Notes under the pieces: model-generated | The model's input: the letters and a program-made list of their open reading frames with translations, nothing else | The model's database searches: none | Told to the model about the DNA's origin: nothing | Shown: positions 41,843-49,293 of the stretch, one piece after another | How positions within the stretch are numbered: position 1 is the first letter of the stretch | Layout: each line of letters starts with the position of its first letter | Origin: DAOTVC01 sp034437215 | GTDB lineage: Bacteria > Chloroflexota > Anaerolineae > B4-G1 > SLSP01 | Direction: 5' to 3' | DNA: 64,000 nucleotides | Assembly: GCA_034437215.1 (NCBI GenBank) | Contig: DAOTVC010000087.1 | Span: 1-64,000 of the forward strand | Program-made: the position numbers and the translations under genes

Positions 41843-42850
41843 TTGACAACAAGAACGCCGGAGACCGCCTTCTGGCACCAACGCCCCGTCCTCGTGACGG
41901 GCTGCACGGGCCTGCTCGGCTCGTGGTTGACGGCGGCCCTCGTGGAGGCCGGCGCCCTCGTCGTCGGGCTCATCCGCGACGCGGTGCCGCACTCCTACCT
42001 CAACCGCTCGGGGACGCGGGCGCGCATCCGCGTCGTCCACGGTGACGTGACCGACTACGCGCTCCTGGAGCGGGCCCTCAACGAGTACGAGATCGATGCC
42101 GTCTTTCATCTCGCGGCGCAGACCATCGTCAGCATCGCCAACCGCGCCCCCCTCTCGACCTTCGAGGCCAATGTGCGGGGGACCTGGACGCTTCTGGAGG
42201 CCGCCCGCCGCTCACCCACGGTGACCCGTATCGTCGTCGCCTCCAGCGACAAGGCCTACGGCGATCCCCCCGCTCTGCCTGCCACCGAGGAGATGCCCCT
42301 GCGCGGGGAGCATCCCTACGACGTCTCCAAGAGCGCGGCGGACCTCATCGCCCGCTCCTACGCCGAGACCTACGGGATGCCCATCGCCATCACCCGCTGC
42401 GCCAACCTCTACGGGGGTGGGGACCTCAACTGGAACCGCATCATCCCCGGCACCATCCGCGACGCGCTGGAGGGGCGGCGGCCCATCATCCGCTCCGACG
42501 GCACGCCCCGCCGGGACTACCTCTACGTGCGGGACGCCGTCCGCGCCTACCTGATGCTGGCGGAGGCGTTGGAGCGGGGCGAGATCCGCGGCGAGGCTTT
42601 CAACGGCGAGGCCTTCAACTGCGGGACGAGCGAGCCCCTCTCCGTCCTGGCGATCGTGAGACAGATCCTCGCGCTGGTGCCCGGCGCACAGCCGGAGCCG
42701 GTGATCCTCGGACAGGCGCCCAACGAGATCCAGGACCAGTACCTCGACAGCTCCAAGATCCGCCGCAGGGTGGGCTGGGAGCCGCAGTGGTCGCGGGAGG
42801 AGGCGCTGCAGGAGACCATCGCCTGGTACGCGCGCTTTTTGGACGTGTAA
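41843..42850 (+). CDS. NAD-dependent epimerase/dehydratase, CDP-glucose 4,6-dehydratase-like
   Basis: 335 aa; TTG start at 41843 behind CGGAGG. Extended SDR: VLVTGCTGLLGSWLTAAL (Rossmann GxxGxxG), GDVTD, VFHLAAQTIVSIANRAPLSTFEANVRGTWTLLEAARR, SSDKAYGDPPALPATEEMPLRGEHPYDVSKSAADLIARSYAETYG (Tyr-x3-Lys) and RIIPGTIRDALEGRRPIIRSDGTPRRDYLYVRDA. The SSDKxYG and RIIP..IR patterns favour CDP-glucose 4,6-dehydratase. Being paired (14-base gap) with an RfbH-like gene supports formation of CDP-4-keto-6-deoxyglucose, though a GDP- or other NDP-sugar cannot be excluded. Confidence 0.85.
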   Translation: MTTRTPETAFWHQRPVLVTGCTGLLGSWLTAALVEAGALVVGLIRDAVPHSYLNRSGTRARIRVVHGDVTDYALLERALNEYEIDAVFHLAAQTIVSIANRAPLSTFEANVRGTWTLLEAARRSPTVTRIVVASSDKAYGDPPALPATEEMPLRGEHPYDVSKSAADLIARSYAETYGMPIAITRCANLYGGGDLNWNRIIPGTIRDALEGRRPIIRSDGTPRRDYLYVRDAVRAYLMLAEALERGEIRGEAFNGEAFNCGTSEPLSVLAIVRQILALVPGAQPEPVILGQAPNEIQDQYLDSSKIRRRVGWEPQWSREEALQETIAWYARFLDV

Positions 42851-42864
42851 ACGTCAGTGGAGGC

Positions 42865-44172
42865 ATGATGCAGGATAGCAAATGGATTGAGGGGGCGCAG
42901 CAGGTACGGGCCGAGATTCTGCGGCTGGTGGGCGAGTACTACCGGCTGGCCCACGGGCAGGAGCCCTTCGTGCCCGGTGAGACCTTCGTCAACTACGGGG
43001 GGCGGGTCTACGACGAGCGGGAGCTGCAGGCCGCGACGGAAGCGGTGCTCGACTTCTGGCTCACCGACGGCCCCCGGGTCGCGGCCTTCTCCACAGCGCT
43101 CGCCCGCTACCAGGGGCTGGAGCAGGTGCTGCCCGTGAACTCAGGCTCGTCGGCGAACCTGATCGCCCTGGCGGCCCTGCGCTCGGAGCAGCTGGAGCGG
43201 CCGCTCCTCCCGGGTGACGAGGTGATCACGCCCGCTGCGACCTTCGCCACGACGGTGGCCCCCATCGTGCAGCAGGCGCTCGTCCCCGTCTTCGTCGACT
43301 GCCGCCTGGGCACCTACAACATCGACGTGGCGCTCCTCGACGCGGCCCTCTCGGAGCGGACGCGCGCCCTCTTCGTGCCCCACATCCTGGGGAACCCCGT
43401 GGAGATGGATCGCGTGCTGGACTTCGCCCAGGCGCACGACCTCTACGTCATCGAGGATACCTGCGACGCCCTCGGCTCCCGCTACGGCGGTCGCCCCTGC
43501 GGCAGCTTCGGGCACCTCTCCACCTACAGCTTCTACCCCGCTCACCACATCACGACGGGTGAGGGGGGCGCCCTGGGCACCGACGACGAACGCCTCTACT
43601 GCATCGCCCGTACGCTGCGCGACTGGGGGCGCGCCTATCCCTGCGGCGACGAACCGGGAGGCCGGGTCGGGGGCGTGGAGGGGGCGTACGACCCCCGCTA
43701 CACCTTCACCGAGATCGGCTACAACCTCAAGTTCACCGAGGTCGCCGCCGCCATCGGTCTGCCCCAGCTGGAGAAGCTGTCCGACTTCGTGGCGGCGCGG
43801 AAGCGCAACTTCGAGGTCCTCTACAGGGGGCTGCAGCCTTACGAGGAGCACCTCGTGCTGCCCGTCTGGGCGCCGAAGGCCGATCCGGCGTGGTTCGCCT
43901 TCACGCTGGCGGTGCGGGAGGGCGCGCCCTTCACCCGGGAGGAGCTCGACGCCCACCTCAACGCCCACCTCATCGAGACCCGCTACCTCTTCGCGGGCAA
44001 CATCCTCGAACAGCCCGCCTACCGCCACATCCCCCACCGGGTTGCCACCCCCCTGACGGAGACCGATCGGGTGCTGCGCTCGGCCTTCTTCATCGGCTGT
44101 TACCCCGGCATGGACGCGCCCCGGTTGGCTTACGTGCTCGAAGTCTTCGAGGCCTTCTTCACGAAGCTGTAG
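42865..44172 (+). CDS. rfbH: RfbH/E1-like CDP-4-keto-6-deoxyglucose 3-dehydrase with altered Fe-S site
   Basis: 435 aa from ATG 42865 (GTGGAGGC upstream). DegT/DnrJ/EryC1 fold. SFYPAHHITTGEGGAL puts His227 where aminotransferases have the PLP lysine, the hallmark of E1-type 3-dehydrases (His220 in Yersinia E1). In E1 a [2Fe-2S] cluster is held by C-x57-C-x-C-x7-C. Here the aligned positions are Cys200, Tyr258, Cys260 and Val268 (RDWGRAYPCGDEPGGRV), so two of four ligands are gone. It may dehydrate without the cluster, like ColD, or use another electron path. Product would feed 3,6-dideoxy sugars on surface glycans. Confidence 0.87.
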   Translation: MMQDSKWIEGAQQVRAEILRLVGEYYRLAHGQEPFVPGETFVNYGGRVYDERELQAATEAVLDFWLTDGPRVAAFSTALARYQGLEQVLPVNSGSSANLIALAALRSEQLERPLLPGDEVITPAATFATTVAPIVQQALVPVFVDCRLGTYNIDVALLDAALSERTRALFVPHILGNPVEMDRVLDFAQAHDLYVIEDTCDALGSRYGGRPCGSFGHLSTYSFYPAHHITTGEGGALGTDDERLYCIARTLRDWGRAYPCGDEPGGRVGGVEGAYDPRYTFTEIGYNLKFTEVAAAIGLPQLEKLSDFVAARKRNFEVLYRGLQPYEEHLVLPVWAPKADPAWFAFTLAVREGAPFTREELDAHLNAHLIETRYLFAGNILEQPAYRHIPHRVATPLTETDRVLRSAFFIGCYPGMDAPRLAYVLEVFEAFFTKL

Positions 44173-44221
44173 CTCGTTCGTCTCGCTGCGTTTAGCGTTG
44201 AGATCTGCGAACCGGCAACGC

Positions 44222-44475
44222 CTGCGCCCTTTACCTACCCCCATCCCCTGGCCCCTTCCCCCGCAGCGCACCTGGGTTTGCTGCGGGGCACTCCGTGCGG
44301 GGGAAGGGGAACTTTTTCAAGTGTGGAGTTGCGCGGCGCCACAGCGCCGCGCAACTCCACACTAAATAGAACACCCCCCTCCCCACGGCGCGTAGCGCCG
44401 AAGGGGAGGGGGCCAGGGGGAGGGGCCGCTGTGATCAGCCTGGGTTGTGACCTAAGCACACCAGCGCCACCGCTA
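44222..44475 (+). repeat. Three-hairpin intergenic element, copy B
   Basis: Begins about 50 bases after the rfbH stop. Stem 1 CCCCTTCCCCCGCA / TGCGGGGGAAGGGG followed by AACTTTTTCAA; stem 2 GTGTGGAGTTGCGCGGCG / CGCCGCGCAACTCCACAC (44321-44362); ACTAAATAGAACA; stem 3 CCCCTCCCC..GCGC / ..GGGGAGGGGG. It is nearly the reverse complement of 2190-2445, including GATCAnCCTGG and GACCTAAGCA flanks. The remaining 44476-44603 shows no recognisable feature. Confidence 0.85.
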
Positions 44476-44603
44476 GCGCTGCTTTGGCAAGGAGCACCAG
44501 CGTGAACGGCGACTGGCGTGGGCATCCAAGCAGCTGGGAAGAGACGCTATCCCTACAGGCCGCGGTCCCGTCATCGGGAAGTTACTTCTTTACAGACCCA
44601 CGC

Positions 44604-44631
44604 TTGTGACTTCGGCTCTTTGTGGTAGATT
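44604..44631 (+). promoter_or_regulatory. Candidate promoter of the adenosine kinase-ahcY unit
   Basis: TTGTGA (44604-44609), 16-base spacer, TAGATT (44626-44631); the leader before ATG 44677 would be about 40 bases and includes GAGAGGGGAG. Confidence 0.5.
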
Positions 44632-44676
44632 GTCCCTCAGATGCAACCATATCCGTTTGGGTGAGAGGGGAGCCAG

Positions 44677-45642
44677 ATGAACATTGTGGTGACGGGATCC
44701 ATCGCCTTTGACTATTTGATGTCCTTTCCGGGGAACTTCCTGGAGCACATCAAGACCGGAACGCTGCAGAAGCTGAGCGTCAGCTTTCTGGTGGACGACA
44801 TGCGCCGGCAGCGGGGGGGCTGTGCGGCCAATATTGCCTACACCCTGGGGCTGCTGGGCGAGCGGCCCATTCTCATGGCGACGGCGGGCCAAGACTTCGG
44901 TGAGTACCGCGAGTGGTTGGAAAATCATGGGGTGGACACCTCGGCGGTTACCGTCGTTCCTGACGTCTTCACCGCCTCCTTCTTTGCCAACACCGACCGG
45001 GAACAGAACCAGATCGCCAGCTTCTACACGGGGGCCATGGCCTTCGCCCGCGAGCTCTCCTTCGCTGAACTCGAGCAGGAGATCGACCTGGTGGTCATCT
45101 CGCCCAACGACCCCGAGGCGATGATGAAATATCCCCTCGAATGCAAGGAGCTGGGTCTCCCCTACATGTACGATCCCAGCCAGCAGATCCCCCGCCTCGA
45201 CCTCAAAGCGCTGCGGGCGGGCGTGGAGGGCGCCGAGATCCTCATCGTGAACGACTACGAGTACGTGCTGCTGAAGGAGCACACGGGCATGAGCGACGAG
45301 GACCTTCAGGAGGTGGTGGGGCGCGCCGTCATCGTTACCCGGGGGGCCGAAGGCACCTCCATCTGGGCCGACGGCGAGAGCTACTTCATCCCCGTCGCCC
45401 GCCCTTTGAAGATCCTCGATCCGACGGGCGTCGGTGACGCCTTCCGCGCCGGGCTCCTCAAGGGGCTGGCGGTGGGCCTTCCCTGGGAGGCGGCGGGACG
45501 CATCGGCAGCCTCGCGGCGACCTACGTCCTCGAGGCGCCGGGTGCGCAGGTTCACGAGTACACTCTGGAGACCTTCGCCAACCGTTACGGCGAGATCTTC
45601 GGGCAGGACGCCTTCACGGAGCGGGTGCTCTCCGGAGCGTAA
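44677..45642 (+). CDS. PfkB-family carbohydrate/nucleoside kinase, probable adenosine kinase
   Basis: 321 aa. NIVVTGSIAFDYLMSFPG start, RGGCAANIAYTLGLLG (substrate-binding GG loop), ATAGQDFGEYREWLENHGVDTSAV, IVNDYEYVLL, AVIVTRGAEGTSIW and the C-terminal signature ILDPTGVGDAFRAGLLKGLAVG with the catalytic Asp. Within PfkB the DYLMxFPG and FxVDDM features resemble bacterial adenosine-kinase-like members. It is followed after 66 bases by ahcY, whose product adenosine it could remove, pulling SAH hydrolysis forward. Substrate assignment is by context. Confidence 0.85.
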   Translation: MNIVVTGSIAFDYLMSFPGNFLEHIKTGTLQKLSVSFLVDDMRRQRGGCAANIAYTLGLLGERPILMATAGQDFGEYREWLENHGVDTSAVTVVPDVFTASFFANTDREQNQIASFYTGAMAFARELSFAELEQEIDLVVISPNDPEAMMKYPLECKELGLPYMYDPSQQIPRLDLKALRAGVEGAEILIVNDYEYVLLKEHTGMSDEDLQEVVGRAVIVTRGAEGTSIWADGESYFIPVARPLKILDPTGVGDAFRAGLLKGLAVGLPWEAAGRIGSLAATYVLEAPGAQVHEYTLETFANRYGEIFGQDAFTERVLSGA

Positions 45643-45708
45643 CGACAGGTCAACTTAAAAAAACGCGATCAATCAAGAATAACTACAGCACAAGGAGCTA
45701 TCAAAGAG

Positions 45709-46968
45709 ATGGACTATCATGTAAAAGACCTCGATTTGGCCCCCTCGGGCCGGCTGCGCATGGAGTGGGCCGAACGGGAGATGCCCGTCCTGCGGCAAAT
45801 CCGGGAGCGCTTCGACAGCGAGAAGCCCCTGCAGGGGGTGCGGATGTCCGCCTGCCTCCACGTCACCACGGAGACGGCGAACCTGGCGCGGACGCTGCAG
45901 GCGGGCGGCGCCGATCTGGTGCTCGTCGCGAGCAACCCTCTGAGCACGCAGGACGACGTGGCGGCGGCCCTCGTCTCCTACTACGAGATTCCCGTCTACG
46001 CCATCAAGGGCGAGGACAACGAGACCTACTACGAGCACATCTACGCCGCCATCGACCACAAGCCCCAGCTGACGATGGACGACGGCGCCGACCTGGTCAG
46101 CACCCTCCACACGAAGCGGCGGGAGGCCCTGGGTAACGTCATCGGCGGGACGGAGGAGACGACGACGGGCGTCATCCGTCTGCGGGCGATGGCAAAGGAG
46201 GGCGCCCTGGAGTACCCCATCGTCGCTGTCAATGACGCTCTGACCAAGCACCTCTTCGACAACCGCTACGGCACGGGGCAGTCGACGATGGACGGCGTGA
46301 TTCGCGCGACCAACGTGCTCATCGCGGGCAAGACGGTAGTCGTCGCCGGCTACGGCTGGTGCAGCCGCGGGATCGCCATGCGGGCCCACGGCATGGGGGC
46401 CAACGTCATCGTGACCGAGGTGGACCCGCTGAAGGCGCTGGAGGCGGTGATGGACGGCTTCCGCGTGATGCCCATGCTCGAGGCGGCGCCCATCGGCGAT
46501 ATCTTCATCACCTCCACGGGCGACATCAACGTCATCGACCGGCAGCACTTCGAGGTGATGAAGGACGGTGCCATCGTCGCCAACTCGGGCCACTTCAACG
46601 TCGAGCTCAACATCCCCGCGCTGGCGGAGCTGGCGGGGCGGGAGCCGCGCCGCGTCCGCCCCTTCGTGCAGGAGTATACGCTGCCCGACGGGCGGCGCCT
46701 CCACGTGCTCGCCGAAGGGCGGCTGGTCAACCTGGCGGCTGCCGAGGGGCATCCCAGCGCGGTCATGGACATGTCCTTTGCCAACCAGGCCCTGAGCGCC
46801 GAGTACATGCTGCAGCACGCCGATGACCTGGAGAACCTGGTCTACGCCGTCCCCGACGCTATCGATCAGGCTATCGCCAAACTCAAGCTCGAGGCGATGG
46901 GCGTCGAGATCGACCATCTGACCGAGGAGCAGCAGCGCTACCTCGCCTCCTGGGAGGAGGGGACGTAG
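45709..46968 (+). CDS. ahcY: Adenosylhomocysteinase (SAH hydrolase)
   Basis: 419 aa, the short bacterial/archaeal length. MPVLRQIRERFDSEKPLQGVRMSACLHVTTETANL, VLVASNPLSTQDDVAAALV, MDDGADLVSTLHTKR, GGTEETTTGVIRLRAM, NDALTKHLFDNRYGTGQS, NAD-binding VVVAGYGWCSRGIAMRAHGMGANVIVTEVDP, GHFNVELN, and the C-terminal LEAMGVEIDHLTEEQQRYLASWEEGT. It splits SAH into adenosine and homocysteine, relieving product inhibition of methyltransferases. Paired with the adenosine-kinase-like gene. Confidence 0.97.
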   Translation: MDYHVKDLDLAPSGRLRMEWAEREMPVLRQIRERFDSEKPLQGVRMSACLHVTTETANLARTLQAGGADLVLVASNPLSTQDDVAAALVSYYEIPVYAIKGEDNETYYEHIYAAIDHKPQLTMDDGADLVSTLHTKRREALGNVIGGTEETTTGVIRLRAMAKEGALEYPIVAVNDALTKHLFDNRYGTGQSTMDGVIRATNVLIAGKTVVVAGYGWCSRGIAMRAHGMGANVIVTEVDPLKALEAVMDGFRVMPMLEAAPIGDIFITSTGDINVIDRQHFEVMKDGAIVANSGHFNVELNIPALAELAGREPRRVRPFVQEYTLPDGRRLHVLAEGRLVNLAAAEGHPSAVMDMSFANQALSAEYMLQHADDLENLVYAVPDAIDQAIAKLKLEAMGVEIDHLTEEQQRYLASWEEGT

Positions 46969-47020
46969 CGGCATCGTAGTCGATTACGGAAGCCCGGGCT
47001 TCGCTTCGAACACCGGTTCT

Positions 47021-47144
47021 GGCCCCTGCCATGCTCGGCGCTACCGCGCCGCATAGGCAGGGGCTTTTGATTGTGAGATTTGCCGCCCGCCAAATCTCAC
47101 TAGAAAGCTCCCTTCTTCCGACGTATCGACGTCGGAAGAAGGGG
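47021..47144 (+). repeat. Three-hairpin intergenic element, diverged copy C
   Basis: Same architecture as copies A and B but with different stems: stem 1 GGCCCCTGCC..GGCGC / GCGCC..GGCAGGGGC followed by TTTTGATT; stem 2 GTGAGATTTG / CAAATCTCAC; ACTAGAAAGCT; stem 3 CCCTTCTTCCGACGT / ACGTCGGAAGAAGGG. It starts about 50 bases after the ahcY stop. Confidence 0.65.
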
Positions 47145-47169
47145 CGGCGGTACTCAAGTTAACCGAGGT

Positions 47170-47197
47170 TTGACATCTCTTACCGGTATGTTAGCAT
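47170..47197 (+). promoter_or_regulatory. Promoter upstream of rpsU
   Basis: Perfect TTGACA (47170-47175), 16-base spacer, TAGCAT (47192-47197); CATTAT at 47195-47200 is an alternative -10. Transcription would start near 47204. Confidence 0.7.
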
Positions 47198-47203
47198 TAT
47201 AGG

Positions 47204-47343
47204 GATTCTGAGACATGTCGGTAAGAGCAAATTTCCTGATCGTGGAGGTTTGGTCGCGCGCTGGTTTGATATCTCTTTTCCAACGTCTGTTGGGTTGCAG
47301 ACCCGGCGTCTACCGGTGTGTTTGAGGACGCCGGGTTTTTGTT
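47204..47343 (+). ncRNA. Candidate small RNA or attenuated rpsU leader
   Basis: A strong promoter (47170-47197) is followed about 100 bases later by an intrinsic terminator (47301-47343), with no ORF between and rpsU starting only 35 bases after the terminator. The RNA contains a smaller hairpin GTCTG / CAGAC (47285-47302) overlapping the left arm of the terminator, so mutually exclusive folds are possible. No known RNA family is recognised. Confidence 0.5.
47301..47343 (+). terminator. Intrinsic terminator or attenuator before rpsU
   Basis: Stem ACCCGGCGTC / GACGCCGGGT, 16-base loop, then TTTTTGTTG. Confidence 0.85.
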
Positions 47344-47377
47344 GTCGTAGGGACTTTACACGGGAGGTGACTTAAGA

Positions 47378-47572
47378 ATGACGTTTGTGACACGTAGAGG
47401 CAATGAGTCGACCGAACAGATGTTGAAGCGTTTCCGCAAGCGGGTCAACCGCGACCGGATCAAGACCGAACTCAAGAAGCGCCGTTATTTCATCACCAAG
47501 GGTGAGAAAGAGCGCATCGCCCAGCGGAAAGCCGAGCGCAAGATGCGCCGTAAGCGCCGCAAGCGCTACTGA
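47378..47572 (+). CDS. rpsU: 30S ribosomal protein S21
   Basis: 64 aa; ATG 47378 after GGGAGGTGACTTAAG. Very basic, with the S21 pattern TFVTRRGNESTEQMLKRFRKRVNRDRI, LKKRRYFITKGEKERIAQRKAERKMRRKRRKRY. S21 binds late in the 30S subunit near the anti-Shine-Dalgarno region. It has its own promoter, a possible attenuator 35 bases upstream, and a strong terminator downstream, so it is a monocistronic unit. Confidence 0.95.
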   Translation: MTFVTRRGNESTEQMLKRFRKRVNRDRIKTELKKRRYFITKGEKERIAQRKAERKMRRKRRKRY

Positions 47573-47589
47573 GGCAATTTTGGCCTGAG

Positions 47590-47618
47590 AAGCCCCTCTC
47601 CACGGAGAGGGGCTTTTT
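47590..47618 (+). terminator. rpsU intrinsic terminator
   Basis: Stem AGCCCCTCTC / GAGAGGGGCT with a short CACG loop and TTTTT tail, 18 bases after the rpsU stop. Confidence 0.92.
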
Positions 47619-47630
47619 GATGGAGGGGCT

Positions 47631-48233
47631 TCAGCGGGTCTGGGGGTGGGCGCAGGTCACGGGCCCCTGACGCAACAGACGGAGGAGCTCCGCCTCGTCG
47701 GCCGGGTCACCCGCCAGGACGTTGTAGTACTCACCCAACTGGCGGGCGTGGTGGGCGTCGGTGTTGCAGAGCAGAGCCAGATCGTGACGCGCGGCGAGGT
47801 CGCGAATGCGGGCTTCGGCCCAGTCAGGGGTGTTGCGGGTGTGGACCTCGAGGGCGTCGGGGGGGTGGTTTTCCAGATCCACGTTCAGATTCCCGAAGCG
47901 GAAGGGGTGGGCGATGGCAAGAAAGCCCCCCTGCTTCTTGACGAAGGTCTGGAGGTCGGCGTAGGACCAGTCCTTGCACTCCAGCACCGGATGGTGAACG
48001 CCCAGGACGAGGACGTGCTCGGACTCGGTACTCACCTCGATGCCCCCAAAGAGGCGGAAGGGGGCGTAGCGCACGTTGAGCTCGGCAAGATGTTCCGGTG
48101 CGACGAGGCGATCGTGGTCGGTGAAGACGAGGGCGTCCAGCCCTGCAGCGATGGCGGACTCGATCAACCGACGCTCCGGGGAGTGGGCGCAGTAGGAGCG
48201 CTCGCGGGCGTGGATGTGGAGGTCGATCTTCAC
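47631..48233 (-). CDS. PHP-domain metal-dependent phosphoesterase
   Basis: 200 aa; GTG start at 48233, chosen because the frame further upstream overlaps a real gene and the family begins here (KIDLHIHARERSYCAHSP). PHP motifs: DLHIH, LVFTDHDRL, GGIEVSTESEHVLVLG, LAIAHPFRFG, DALEVHTRNTPD, LLCNTDAHHARQLGEYYN. Probably hydrolyses a phosphoester; bacterial relatives include nucleotide or RNA-end phosphatases. Its start overlaps the TPR gene's stop (GTGA), so they are coupled. Confidence 0.9.
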   Translation of the reverse strand: MKIDLHIHARERSYCAHSPERRLIESAIAAGLDALVFTDHDRLVAPEHLAELNVRYAPFRLFGGIEVSTESEHVLVLGVHHPVLECKDWSYADLQTFVKKQGGFLAIAHPFRFGNLNVDLENHPPDALEVHTRNTPDWAEARIRDLAARHDLALLCNTDAHHARQLGEYYNVLAGDPADEAELLRLLRQGPVTCAHPQTR

Positions 48234-48826
48234 TTGATCACGAGCAGCAGGTTGCTGATCCACGCGAAGAGGGACCACCCCACGATGAAGGCCAGCCCGA
48301 GCAGTAGGGCGATGCCCGCGCTCCACGGGGTCCCCAGGACGGTGACGAAGAGCAGCTCCCGCTGCGGCGAGGTCGTCTGCGGGGGGACGGGGGGCTGCTC
48401 CTGGGGCACGGCGGGCAGCACGTCGAGCGAGAGACGGCTCTCCAGCCGGGGATCGGCAAGCGCGGCGTCCAAAGCCACCCCCTGCCGGTAGGCCCGCGCG
48501 GCCTCCTGCTGTTGGCCCGTCTCGAGGTAGCAACGTGCGGCCAGCAGCAGCGCCGCGGGCGACCCCTTCCCCTCCCGCTGCAGCTGCTCCACGATTACCA
48601 GCGCGACGTCGGGTCGGTGCTGCCGGTAGTAGGTCTGGGCCAGGCTCATCTTGACCTTGTCGTCGTCTGGATCGAGGTCGAGGGCGCGTCGGTAGGCGAG
48701 GGCGGCCTCCGCGAACGCTCCCTGCTGCGCCAGCAGGTCGGCGAGGTGCTTGTGGAGGGGTGCGGAGTCCGGGGCGGTCTCCAGAGCTGCGCGCAGGGCT
48801 GCGATGAGGGCATCTTCGGGGGTCAT
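48230..48826 (-). CDS. TPR-repeat protein with C-terminal membrane anchor
   Basis: 198 aa from ATG 48826 behind AGGAGTGACC. Three TPR-like units: APLHKHLADLLAQQGAFAEAALAYRRALDLDPDD, KVKMSLAQTYYRQHRPDVALVIVEQLQREG, and AALLLAARCYLETGQQQEAARAYRQGVALD. A Pro-rich linker leads to one C-terminal TM helix (GIALLLGLAFIVGWSLFAWI). Likely a cytoplasmic protein-protein adaptor tethered to the membrane. It sits between a 47-aa ORF (2 bases) and the PHP gene (overlap). Confidence 0.85.
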   Translation of the reverse strand: MTPEDALIAALRAALETAPDSAPLHKHLADLLAQQGAFAEAALAYRRALDLDPDDDKVKMSLAQTYYRQHRPDVALVIVEQLQREGKGSPAALLLAARCYLETGQQQEAARAYRQGVALDAALADPRLESRLSLDVLPAVPQEQPPVPPQTTSPQRELLFVTVLGTPWSAGIALLLGLAFIVGWSLFAWISNLLLVIK

Positions 48827-48828
48827 GG

Positions 48829-48972
48829 TCACTCCTGGTGAGCTGCGCCGTGGGCAGGACGCTGCTTCCACCCTCCGTAGCGCAGGGCCTTGAAGGTGGA
48901 TGAGCAGCAGGGATGGAGCACCTGCCGGTCGGCGCTGCTCCACACGACGAAGTGCTTGGTCGGCTCCGCCAT
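48829..48972 (-). CDS. Small hypothetical protein, 47 aa
   Basis: ATG 48972 lies just after GGAAGAGGAAACG, a good ribosome site, and the TGA is two bases before the TPR gene's ATG. Product begins MAEPTKHFVVWSSADRQVLHP, contains a Cys pair (PCCSSTFKALRYGGWKQRP) and is basic and soluble. I do not recognise it. Position, spacing and ribosome site support a real first gene of the TPR-PHP unit; it is too short for most ORF callers. Confidence 0.55.
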   Translation of the reverse strand: MAEPTKHFVVWSSADRQVLHPCCSSTFKALRYGGWKQRPAHGAAHQE

Positions 48973-49114
48973 CGTTTCCTCTTCCTTAAGATCTCATCTT
49001 CCCGGATGAAAGCAACAGGGTAATGATAACACAACCCGGCAACTTTGGCAGGTCGGCGCGCCACGTTAGGTTCGCCCGAATCACCTCTCAACATAAATCT
49101 GAGCTGCTTGGAGA

Positions 49115-49142
49115 TTGACTTACCTGCAAGCTCGTCTATACT
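49115..49142 (+). promoter_or_regulatory. Promoter of the Ser/Thr kinase operon
   Basis: TTGACT (49115-49120), 16-base spacer, TATACT (49137-49142). The leader to ATG 49294 is about 145 bases with no obvious fold. In the rest of 48973-49293 I see only a weak minus-strand -10 (TATCAT, 49028-49023). Confidence 0.7.
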
Positions 49143-49293
49143 GCTTCTGTTAGGAAGGGGTATAGGCCGCGTTCGAGTCGCCTCGCTCTTTGGCCCCCAT
49201 CTTTCTCGGAAGAGTCGGTTAAGGAAGCGAGGCTGTCTCAAAACGCTTCTTGAGTGTCTTACCTTCAACAGATCCCGGGGGCGCAGAACAGAG

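Noticed and set aside
44440..44676. SAH or SAM riboswitch before the adenosine kinase/ahcY genes
   Set aside because: I could not place the conserved core of any SAM or SAH class; only GC hairpins and a promoter are visible.
47250..47320. tRNA-like segment (GGGTTGCAGACCC)
   Set aside because: No cloverleaf, acceptor stem or anticodon arm can be drawn; it is part of the terminator region.
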